A stretch of DNA of 5,062 bases from an uncultured bacterium (GCA_938036745.1 CALHWG010000038.1:1-5062); one strand, 5' to 3'; shown: positions 1 to 5,062, counted from the stretch's first letter. Made by a program: numbers and translations. The notes: generated by a model not told the origin, from the letters alone.

Positions 1-5
1 TGAAA

Positions 6-635
6 TTATTCTAAATTATCACGAATTGCTGAATAAAATGACTGAACTTTCGCAAAAGTTCGCCCATCAACGCGTAACCCTTTAATACTCTCGTTAAAAA
101 TTTCTTGCTCAGAAATATTTACCTTCGCAACTTTTCGCAAATCATCTGGCGAAATATAAGCATTTTTCATTTCTTTTATCGTGGAGGTGATGTTCGAAAT
201 AGAGATTTTTTTGAGTTTTGAAGAGCTTGGCAATTCATTTGATATTTTTGTTATAATTTCTTTTGTAACTAATTCATCAGCAGCTTCGTTAAGATTTTTA
301 TCTGTAAAATATTCACGATAATTTTGAATAATTTCATTTGCGAAACCATGATAAGTGAAAATTCCAACTTTAAAAGAATCCGTACCAATAAAACGTGAAA
401 GTCGCTCGCGCATATTCGAGGCTCCAGCTTCAGTAAAGGTCATTGCAAGGATATTTTCTGGCGCCGTGTCAGTTTTTTGCAAAATATTGGCAATTCGCGT
501 TGAAAGCAATTGAGTTTTTCCCGTCCCCGGCCCAGCAATCACCAAAACTGGCCCATCGATTGTATCGACTGCCTCTTTCTGCTCTGCGTTTAACATTTTA
601 TAATTTTTTTCGAAAATCTTTTGAAAGTCATTCAT
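6..635 (-). CDS. UvrD/PcrA-type superfamily 1 DNA helicase, N-terminal fragment (truncated)
   Basis: This is the N-terminal ATPase portion of a UvrD/PcrA/Rep-family 3'-5' DNA helicase, a family that unwinds DNA in repair and replication restart. Visible in order are a Q-motif (N16-A-E-Q19), Walker A AGPGTGKT (34-41), motif Ia AMTFTEAGASNMRERL (64-79) and motif Ib around FTYHGF (93-98). The frame then ends at TAA (8-6) after 209 residues, roughly where relatives reach the Walker B (DxxD/DEFQ) motif. Family members are usually 650 residues or more, so the protein lacks Walker B, motifs III-VI and all of domain 2. It cannot be an active helicase unless the frame resumes beyond the left edge. A frameshift, a nonsense mutation or an assembly error at the edge are all possible. 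The ATG at 635 has AGGAG only 1 nt upstream; ATG 596 (Met14) is an alternative start that keeps the Q-motif. The family call is firm; the intactness is not. Confidence 0.85.
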   Translation of the reverse strand: MNDFQKIFEKNYKMLNAEQKEAVDTIDGPVLVIAGPGTGKTQLLSTRIANILQKTDTAPENILAMTFTEAGASNMRERLSRFIGTDSFKVGIFTYHGFANEIIQNYREYFTDKNLNEAADELVTKEIITKISNELPSSSKLKKISISNITSTIKEMKNAYISPDDLRKVAKVNISEQEIFNESIKGLRVDGRTFAKVQSFYSAIRDNLE

Positions 636-641
636 TCTCCT

Positions 642-670
642 ATTTTATCATAAAAAGCGAACCTTGTTTA
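642..670 (-). promoter_or_regulatory. Possible promoter of the helicase gene, inside the preceding terminator
   Basis: On the minus strand TAAACA (670-665, four of six matches to the -35 consensus) is followed after 17 nt by TAAAAT (647-642, five of six matches to TATAAT). An overlapping TATGAT lies at 652-647 but has no -35 partner. Transcription would begin near 635-640, at or just before the ATG at 635. The -35 falls in the loop of the hairpin at 652-681. This is inferred from consensus matching in AT-rich DNA only. Confidence 0.4.
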
Positions 671-681
671 GAGTTCGCTTT
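652..681 (-). terminator. Rho-independent terminator after the 64-residue membrane protein gene
   Basis: A perfect 9-bp inverted repeat, AAAGCGAAC (654-662) and GTTCGCTTT (673-681), encloses a 10-nt loop. In the minus-strand transcript the hairpin runs directly into five T residues (656-652). It lies 42 nt after the stop codon of the small membrane protein and just before the helicase start, so it should end the upstream transcript. Confidence 0.8.
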
Positions 682-723
682 GTGATTTATGTGAATATTC
701 TCCGTTTTCGTTTGGTGAATATT

Positions 724-918
724 TTAGGTCGAGCTTTTTCTCGAGTGATTCAATTCTATCTTGATAATTTTTTCAATTTTTTGTTGACCATCGAAATTTT
801 TAAGATAATCGCTATAAAAAATCCCAAGAACGATGCTATTTGCAACTAGCCCAATAAGAAGAGTAATGATTAAAATAATATGCAAAATTAATAAATCTCT
901 TTTTTCGAAAAATTTCAT
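724..918 (-). CDS. Small single-pass membrane protein, function unknown
   Basis: This 64-residue protein is not recognised. A short basic N-terminus (MKFFEKRD) is followed by one long hydrophobic stretch at about residues 9-35 (beginning LLILHIILII, ending VLGIFY). A polar, lysine-rich tail of about 29 residues completes it. The layout suggests one transmembrane helix with the charged N-terminus in the cytoplasm by the positive-inside rule; an uncleaved signal anchor is equally possible. The start is supported by AAAGGA 4-5 nt upstream of the ATG, a plausible promoter at 946-974 and a strong terminator at 652-681. The gene therefore looks like an independent transcription unit rather than a chance frame. 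No cysteine lipobox is seen. Similar tiny membrane proteins can be stress or toxin-like proteins or accessory subunits, but nothing here selects among these. Confidence 0.65.
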   Translation of the reverse strand: MKFFEKRDLLILHIILIITLLIGLVANSIVLGIFYSDYLKNFDGQQKIEKIIKIELNHSRKSST

Positions 919-945
919 AAATTCCTTTCTCGTATCTTTATATTA

Positions 946-974
946 ATTAAAAGTATAAGCTTAACAAAAAACAA
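946..974 (-). promoter_or_regulatory. Likely promoter of the 64-residue membrane protein gene
   Basis: The minus strand carries TTGTTT (974-969) as -35, a 17-nt spacer, and TTTAAT (951-946, five of six matches to TATAAT). The predicted start near 939 gives a leader of about 20 nt that contains the AAAGGA ribosome site. The same -35 hexamer and spacing occur before the DUF1653 gene. The surrounding DNA is very AT-rich, so chance matches are easy. Confidence 0.45.
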
Positions 975-987
975 TATTTAGAAAATG

Positions 988-1008
988 AAAAAGCCCGCAA
1001 TACGAGCT
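988..1008 (-). terminator. Rho-independent terminator after the DUF1653 gene
   Basis: In the minus-strand transcript AGCTCG (1008-1003) pairs with CGGGCT (997-992) through six base pairs, one of them a G-U wobble. The loop is five bases (1002-998) and five T residues follow (992-988). It begins only 6 nt after the TAA stop of the DUF1653 gene, as expected for its terminator. Confidence 0.75.
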
Positions 1009-1014
1009 AAAATT

Positions 1015-1536
1015 TTAATCTATTGGCTGGAATCTTCCGTCCATAAACATCTCTTTTGGCCGTGACCAAATTTCATTTTCGCCAATTTTGCGATAATTCA
1101 CCAATTCTTCATTTTGTTCGGTATGTCGAGAAATATACAAAACCTCATATTCTCCACCTTTATAATGCTTATACTTTTTGCCAATTTTAACTTTTGAAAT
1201 CGGCTTAAAAGCGTTACAACCCAAACAGTCGCTAATAGTTTTTTCGATAATCTTACGGATTTCTAATTTTGAGCATTCTGTTATTTCAGGATTATTGTCA
1301 TTAATTAAAAAGCTAAAAGAAACCGATGGTTTGTCGGGAGAAACTCCCCTTTCAGGAATTAATAATCCTGAATAATCAAGATTTAAATCTTCAACTGTAA
1401 AACTATCTCGCAAATTATAAGAAAATAAGCCTTTCCAATCAATTACTCGAATTGATAAAATAATTTGCTTATGAACAAGCGTCAAGTTTTTAGCCTCAAG
1501 TGTTGTATTCTTTGCGGCTTCTTCTAAAGAAATCAT
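1015..1536 (-). CDS. DUF1653-domain protein with an unrecognised N-terminal half
   Basis: This 173-residue protein ends in a DUF1653 domain (about residues 116-173). Visible landmarks are GKKYKHYKGGEYEVL, SRHTE, the EELVNYR strand, and IWSRPKEMF. DUF1653 proteins are usually small and of unknown biochemical role; the domain often makes up the whole protein. Here about 115 residues precede it. They begin MISLEEAAKN, include LVHKQIILSIRVIDWKGLFSY, and carry a CLGC pair shortly before the domain; I do not recognise this part. The start chosen is ATG 1536, because GGAGG (1548-1544) sits 7 nt upstream and a promoter precedes it. The frame can be read back to TTG 1596, but that extension is encoded by the promoter and ribosome site and is probably untranslated. 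The gene contains no TTCGAA site, unlike its neighbours. It is a monocistronic unit between two terminators. Confidence 0.8.
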   Translation of the reverse strand: MISLEEAAKNTTLEAKNLTLVHKQIILSIRVIDWKGLFSYNLRDSFTVEDLNLDYSGLLIPERGVSPDKPSVSFSFLINDNNPEITECSKLEIRKIIEKTISDCLGCNAFKPISKVKIGKKYKHYKGGEYEVLYISRHTEQNEELVNYRKIGENEIWSRPKEMFMDGRFQPID

Positions 1537-1548
1537 AAAACCACCTCC
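1537..1548 (-). promoter_or_regulatory. Strong Shine-Dalgarno that fixes the DUF1653 gene start
   Basis: The minus strand reads GGAGG (1548-1544), then a 7-nt spacer, then ATG at 1536. It is the strongest ribosome site in the window. It rules in favour of the 173-residue protein over the 193-residue reading from TTG 1596, whose extra 20 residues include the translation of this very site (STFGGGF). Confidence 0.8.
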
Positions 1549-1567
1549 AAATGTACTAACTATAACT

Positions 1568-1596
1568 ATTATAAAATAAAGCATAAGTAAAAACAA
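1568..1596 (-). promoter_or_regulatory. Promoter of the DUF1653 gene
   Basis: TTGTTT (1596-1591) and a perfect TATAAT (1573-1568) on the minus strand are separated by exactly 17 nt. Transcription is predicted to begin near 1561, leaving a leader of about 25 nt that carries the GGAGG site. The -35 hexamer lies wholly inside the 3' arm and T-tract of the trigger factor terminator (1589-1616). Confidence 0.7.
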
Positions 1597-1616
1597 GCCC
1601 TTTCGAGCCTGTTTTT
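1589..1616 (-). terminator. Rho-independent terminator after trigger factor
   Basis: In the minus-strand transcript AAAAACAGGCTC (1616-1605) pairs with GGGCTTGTTTTT (1600-1589) to give a 12-bp stem with two G-U wobbles. It is capped by a GAAA (GNRA-type) tetraloop at 1604-1601. The T-run of the 3' arm serves as the termination tract. It starts 16 nt after the tig stop codon. Confidence 0.85.
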
Positions 1617-1631
1617 ATAAAATTCTTAAAA

Positions 1632-2912
1632 CTATGAATTAAATTTTACCAATAAATCAATTGTTTTTTCGGTCAAAATCTGATTTGCTAAGTTTCGGCG
1701 AACATCATCAGATGAAAGCTGTTTTTGAACTTCTTTGCTGTTTCCGTATTGTTCTTTAAGTTGTGCGATTCGGGCATCAAGCTCTTTAGTATCTGACTTA
1801 ACTTTTTCAACTTTCGAAATCTCTGCTAAAGCTAATCCAGATTTTACGCGCATTTCGGCTGCTTCTTTAACATCTTTTTCGAGCCATTCTTCACGAGTTT
1901 TGCCCATTCGCTCAAGATAATCTTCAAGTGAAAGCCCAGAATACATCAAATTTTGTTGCATATCCATTTCAATGCTGCGTTTTTGATCTTCAAGCAAGAT
2001 TTCTGGCACAGGAACTTTCGAAACTTCTGCCAACTTTTTAACAAGCTCGTCTTTGAATTTTTCGTCCGCTTCAGCTTGTTTTTGAGTTTTCAAATCTTCT
2101 TCAATCTGTTTTTCGAATTCTTCTTTAGTTTTGAAATCACCTAATTTCGAAAGGAATTCTTCGTTAATTTCTGGCTCAACATTTTCTCGAACTTCGTGAA
2201 TTTTTACTTCAAAAACAACTTTTGCGCCAGCCAAGTCTTTTGCGTGGTAATCTTTTGGAAATTCCAAATCAAGTGAAAGTTCGTCGCCAGCTTTTTTGTC
2301 AATCAAACCTTCTTCGAACCCAGGAATGAAAGATTTCGAGCCAAGTTCAAGTGGGAATTTTTCAGCTTTTCCACCGTCAAAAGCAATACCATCTTTTTTG
2401 CCTAAAAAGTCGATGACGACTTCATCGCCGTTTTTTGCTTCACGCTCAACTTTTTTCTTTTCGGCAAAATTCTTCAAAATTCGATCGATTGTTTCTTTGA
2501 CTTCTTTTTTCGAAACTTTTACAGCTTCTTTTTTTACGCCTAATTTTTTATAGTCACCAAGTTCAACTTTTGGCATGATTTCGGTAGTTGCGGTAAATTC
2601 TAGCTCAGTTCCAGGAATAAATTTTTTAACATCAACTTCTGGTCGATTAATTGCTTGAACTTTTTCTTTTAGAAATGCTTCAGCAACAGATTTAGAAAGT
2701 GCGTTTTCAAGCGTTTCTTGATTGAGTAAATTTGGATCAACTTGCGAAGCAACCATTTCTAGTGGTGCTTTTCCTTTTCGAAAACCTTCGATTTTAACTT
2801 CTTTAGCGAGCTTTGTTAGCGCAACTTGCTCTGCAGCTTTCAACTCCTCAGCTCCAAGAGAAATTGTGAGCTCAACTTTTACATCTGAAATATTCTTTAA
2901 CTTTGTCTTCAT
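1632..2912 (-). CDS. tig: Trigger factor, ribosome-associated chaperone with peptidyl-prolyl isomerase domain
   Basis: Trigger factor binds ribosomal protein uL23 at the exit tunnel and holds nascent chains in the cytosol while they fold; its FKBP-like domain isomerises prolyl bonds. The 426-residue length is normal. The N-terminal ribosome-binding domain carries the signature GFRKGKAP at residues 43-50, the same numbering as in E. coli. The FKBP-type domain spans about 162-242 (GDEVVIDFLGKKDG, then FIPGFEEGL, then FPKDYHAKDLAG). The C-terminal helical arms fill 243-426. The start is ATG 2912: it matches the family's N-terminus, whereas the frame's earlier ATG at 2936 would translate the -10 box (CYNY). 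There is no Shine-Dalgarno before 2912, and the promoter puts transcription start about 3 nt upstream, so the mRNA is probably nearly leaderless. The gene stands alone, without the clpP/clpX neighbours common elsewhere. Confidence 0.95.
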   Translation of the reverse strand: MKTKLKNISDVKVELTISLGAEELKAAEQVALTKLAKEVKIEGFRKGKAPLEMVASQVDPNLLNQETLENALSKSVAEAFLKEKVQAINRPEVDVKKFIPGTELEFTATTEIMPKVELGDYKKLGVKKEAVKVSKKEVKETIDRILKNFAEKKKVEREAKNGDEVVIDFLGKKDGIAFDGGKAEKFPLELGSKSFIPGFEEGLIDKKAGDELSLDLEFPKDYHAKDLAGAKVVFEVKIHEVRENVEPEINEEFLSKLGDFKTKEEFEKQIEEDLKTQKQAEADEKFKDELVKKLAEVSKVPVPEILLEDQKRSIEMDMQQNLMYSGLSLEDYLERMGKTREEWLEKDVKEAAEMRVKSGLALAEISKVEKVKSDTKELDARIAQLKEQYGNSKEVQKQLSSDDVRRNLANQILTEKTIDLLVKFNS

Positions 2913-2921
2913 ATCTATATA

Positions 2922-2950
2922 ATTATAACACACCATATTTTTTTATGCAA
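2922..2950 (-). promoter_or_regulatory. Promoter of tig, with an extended -10
   Basis: The minus strand shows TTGCAT (2950-2945), a 17-nt spacer and a perfect TATAAT (2927-2922) preceded by TGT, an extended -10. Predicted initiation is near 2915, about 3 nt from the tig ATG at 2912. The first two bases of the -35 are also the last two T residues of the upstream hairpin's T-tract. Confidence 0.7.
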
Positions 2951-2972
2951 AAAAGAGTGCTAATGAGCGCTC
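2949..2972 (-). terminator. Probable terminator of the oxidase-methyltransferase operon
   Basis: On the minus strand GAGCGCT (2972-2966) can pair with AGCACTC (2961-2955) around a CATT loop; the fourth pair is a C-A mismatch. Six T residues follow (2954-2949). The element is 79 nt after the methyltransferase stop codon and directly precedes the tig promoter. The mismatch lowers confidence. The sequence GAGTGCTAA on the + strand (2955-2963) equals one half of the CIRCE heat-shock operator; see the findings. Confidence 0.55.
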
Positions 2973-3050
2973 AATAGTTTATTAATATGCAGCCCTCATT
3001 TATGAAAAATAAAAAGATATAAAAATAAACTGCTGTTGTCTAATGAATAA

Positions 3051-3626
3051 TTATTTTGCCAAATAATTTCGCCGCACGAATTCGTACATTAAAATGCCGC
3101 TAGCAACTCCAACATTAACACTTCTCGTTGAGCCAAATTGTTCAATTGCGATCATTTCTTCGCAGGCCTCGATCATCTCTTCTGAAATACCATCACTCTC
3201 ATTTCCAAAAATCAAAATAGAGCCTTTCGAAAGCTGTGCATTGTTTAGATTCTTTGCACCTTTCTGGTTGTCGATTGCGATAAGTTTAAATTTATTATCT
3301 TTCGCCCAATCTATAAAATTTTGCACGGTTTTATGATGAAAAACATTCATATAAGCCTCGGTCTTCATTGCGCCGCGTCGATTCCAGTGTTTTTTGCCAA
3401 TAATATGAATTCCTGCAGCGTTAAAAGCATTGGCGTTTCGAGCGATTGTGCCAATATTAAAATCGTGCTGAAAGTTCTCAACAGCAATATGAAAATCGTG
3501 CCGCGAAGTTTCAAGGTCTTTTTTAATTTCTTCAACCGATACACCCTTGTATTTATCAATCACATTTCGGGTATCGTTTTGAACAGTTAAGCCTTCGCCA
3601 GTTTCGAAATTTGGTTTATTTTTCAT
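3051..3626 (-). CDS. SpoU/TrmH-family RNA 2'-O-methyltransferase
   Basis: This 191-residue protein belongs to the SPOUT superfamily (trefoil-knot fold), whose members transfer a methyl group from S-adenosylmethionine to ribose 2'-OH in tRNA or rRNA. The three SpoU motifs are visible. Motif 1 is NIGTIARNANAF (57-68) with catalytic Arg63. Motif 2 is FGNESDGIS (140-148) with Glu143. Motif 3 runs from IEQFG to SVNVGVASGI (161-178) with Asn171. In motif 3 the common I-P-M is I-E-Q. The first 45 or so residues are a short N-terminal extension, not the L30e-like domain of rRNA enzymes such as RlmB. The RNA target cannot be read from the sequence; TrmH- or TrmL-like tRNA modification or an rRNA site are options. 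The ATG lies inside the end of the oxidase gene, with an 11-nt overlap and no good Shine-Dalgarno, so translation is probably coupled to that gene. Confidence 0.9.
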   Translation of the reverse strand: MKNKPNFETGEGLTVQNDTRNVIDKYKGVSVEEIKKDLETSRHDFHIAVENFQHDFNIGTIARNANAFNAAGIHIIGKKHWNRRGAMKTEAYMNVFHHKTVQNFIDWAKDNKFKLIAIDNQKGAKNLNNAQLSKGSILIFGNESDGISEEMIEACEEMIAIEQFGSTRSVNVGVASGILMYEFVRRNYLAK

Positions 3627-5062
3627 TTCGAACCGATTTCACTAATTCTTTAGTGTTTGGGCGGCCTTTTACACCAGGATTCAAAATATGCATCGGGTCG
3701 AAAATATCTTTAATTTGCGAATATAATTCTTCAATTTCTTCACTGATATTTCTTGCAACAAAATGACCATAAATTCGCCCTTCACCTGCACCATACGCAA
3801 ATTCACCATCAACTTTTGCAAGTAAAGCACCAAGGTCGGCAATAAATTTTAGTGATTTTTGACGGTCGCTAATTTTCGAAAAGTCAAATTCAGCTAGAAT
3901 TTCAAAAATAGAGGTTAGCGCTGAACCTTGAATTGGTGCAGGAATACTGTGTTGTAAGGCAAGTTTTTGAAGCCCTAAATAGAAAGTTTCGAAACGCTCC
4001 ATTGGTACATAAACACCTTGAATTGGGTAGATCTCTTGCTTGATTACACCACTCCTTGCTCGCAAAATTTCACGAACATCACGAATTGCTTCAAGCTCAG
4101 CTTTCGAACGTTCATCGTCTTCTGGAATCCAAACGGTTGCGCCTTCAAATTTCTTGGCAATTTTTTCAATTTTATGTATTTTTGATGCAATTTTCTTTGT
4201 GTTTTTGTCTGAGATTCCAACAACCAAAACTAATTTTGTGGCTAAATTTTGTGAATTCCTGTCAAGATAGAATTGGTATTTTTTACCAGAAGCAACAGCA
4301 GCTTCAAACATTTTACCATCAAATAATTCAACAATATCTGGTGCGAATTTGGCAATTTCATCGTTAAAATCACGTGCGTCGTCGCGATTTGAAAAACTTA
4401 CAACCATAAAATTGGTCTCGTTAATTATGTAATTTGTTTGAATCTTTGCTTCGGTGATAATTCCTAGCGTTCCGAGTGAACCAAAAAATAACGGAATTAA
4501 ATTGAACGTTCCATCTTCACTTTTCACATTTGCAATTCCCGAATAGCCGAAGCTAGAATCGCTATCGATTTGCTGAATTAAACTGTAATTATCTTCGATT
4601 AAAGTGTCAATTTTACGATAAATCTCTCCTTCAAAATTAGAAAGTGCGATTTTTTCGCTTAATTCCTTGCGGGAAATTTTTCCAATGTTAATAATATCGC
4701 CATTGCTTAAGATAACTTCTGCTTCGCTAACGGAATTTACTAAGTCGCCATAATTAAACTTTTCGCTCGGCAAATTCATTGCAATCGCCCCACCAACTGT
4801 GAGCCTTTCGCCAGCTGGACTTTGCGGAATTTCCATCGCTTGTGACGCAATTGCAAGATTCAATTTTTGAAAATTCGCCCCGGCTTGAACCTGAACGGTT
4901 TTAGCTCGTAAATCAAGCTCTTTAACTTTATCAAGATGTCGCGAAATATCTAATATAATTCCTCTTCCAATTGAGGAGCCATCGGTGCTTCCGCCGTAGC
5001 CTCTCGCTGTAACGCCAAAAATATGACCTTTTTCAGCTAACTGCCAAGAAAACCGCATAATT
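3616..5062 (-). CDS. FAD-linked oxidase, GlcD/D-lactate dehydrogenase type, 5'-partial
   Basis: This flavoprotein has a PCMH-type FAD-binding domain and an FAD-oxidase C-terminal domain, a family that oxidises 2-hydroxy acids such as lactate or glycolate. Counting from ATG 5058 (480 residues), the FAD contacts are ARGYGGST (18-25), VQAG (57-60), SPAGERLTVGG (80-90), NYGDLV (102-107) and FGSLGTLGIITEAKI (192-206). The C-terminus has the family ending FDPMHILNPG (453-462). The frame stays open to the right edge (an Ile codon precedes Met1). The usual N-terminal part of the FAD domain is missing, so Met1 is probably internal and the gene starts outside the window. Two usual features are altered. 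The GHxGDGNxH stretch seems replaced by PIQGSALTS (375-383), and SGEHGIG by YGAGEGR (422-428), so the substrate may differ. No cysteine-rich iron-sulphur domain is seen. It is the first visible gene of the operon with the methyltransferase. Confidence 0.85.
   Translation of the reverse strand, partial: IMRFSWQLAEKGHIFGVTARGYGGSTDGSSIGRGIILDISRHLDKVKELDLRAKTVQVQAGANFQKLNLAIASQAMEIPQSPAGERLTVGGAIAMNLPSEKFNYGDLVNSVSEAEVILSNGDIINIGKISRKELSEKIALSNFEGEIYRKIDTLIEDNYSLIQQIDSDSSFGYSGIANVKSEDGTFNLIPLFFGSLGTLGIITEAKIQTNYIINETNFMVVSFSNRDDARDFNDEIAKFAPDIVELFDGKMFEAAVASGKKYQFYLDRNSQNLATKLVLVVGISDKNTKKIASKIHKIEKIAKKFEGATVWIPEDDERSKAELEAIRDVREILRARSGVIKQEIYPIQGVYVPMERFETFYLGLQKLALQHSIPAPIQGSALTSIFEILAEFDFSKISDRQKSLKFIADLGALLAKVDGEFAYGAGEGRIYGHFVARNISEEIEELYSQIKDIFDPMHILNPGVKGRPNTKELVKSVRNEK

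Noticed and set aside
690..723. A direct repeat of GTGAATATT downstream of the membrane protein gene.
   Set aside because: Two short AT-rich copies are not enough to suggest an array, an attachment site or a mobile element end.
1537..1596. Twenty hydrophobic residues from TTG 1596 resembling a signal peptide or membrane anchor on the DUF1653 protein.
   Set aside because: The codons are the -35 box, the -10 box and the Shine-Dalgarno read as protein. A strong GGAGG supports the start at 1536, so the hydrophobicity comes from AT-rich promoter DNA.
2913..2936. An 8-residue N-terminal extension of trigger factor from ATG 2936.
   Set aside because: It translates the TATAAT box. Starting at 2912 puts GFRKGKAP at residues 43-50, as in E. 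coli.
2976..3031. An 8-bp inverted repeat, AGTTTATT (2976-2983) and AATAAACT (3024-3031), between the methyltransferase and tig.
   Set aside because: The loop is 40 nt and the arms are AT-rich, so chance is likely and no riboswitch-like core is present.
4056..4367. A 103-codon plus-strand frame, and other plus-strand frames of 60-89 codons across the window.
   Set aside because: They lie antisense to clearly conserved genes, have low-complexity composition (rich in F, S, L, Q) and show no recognisable motif or ribosome site.

Overview
This window looks like ordinary chromosomal DNA from a small, AT-rich bacterial genome. All convincing genes lie on the minus strand, are packed closely, and are each followed by a short terminator hairpin. 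Several proteins have the look of Candidate Phyla Radiation (CPR) bacteria, possibly Saccharibacteria: a UvrD-like helicase with the motif Ia variant TFTEAGASNMRERL, and an FAD oxidase that reads RFSWQLAEKG just before its ARGYGGST loop. That assignment is a memory-based impression, not a search result. Nothing indicates UGA recoding.

In the direction of transcription (right to left) the layout is as follows. At 5062-3616 is an FAD-linked oxidase of the GlcD/D-lactate dehydrogenase type, cut at its 5' end by the window edge. At 3626-3051 is a SpoU/TrmH-type RNA 2'-O-methyltransferase that overlaps the oxidase by 11 nt, so the two form an operon. At 2912-1632 is trigger factor (tig), with its own promoter and an almost leaderless start. 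At 1536-1015 is a protein with a C-terminal DUF1653 domain and an unrecognised N-terminal half, with a strong Shine-Dalgarno. At 918-724 is a 64-residue single-pass membrane protein. At 635-6 is the N-terminal part of a UvrD/PcrA-type helicase, which stops before Walker B and appears broken or truncated. No gene-free stretch is longer than about 120 bases.

The genes do not form one pathway. The window mixes protein folding (tig), RNA modification, redox metabolism and DNA repair. Each unit from tig onward has a recognisable promoter, and three of the terminator hairpins physically overlap the next promoter: the 3' arm or T-tract of one transcript's terminator supplies part or all of the next gene's -35 region. 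Two of these promoters (tig and helicase) put the transcription start within a few bases of the ATG.

I found no mobile element, CRISPR array, tRNA, rRNA or clear new defence or metabolic system. The signals most worth following are: (1) strong over-representation of the palindrome TTCGAA/TTTCGAAA, present in all three codon phases; (2) the overlapping terminator-promoter junctions; (3) the truncated helicase; and (4) loss of usual histidine motifs in the FAD oxidase.
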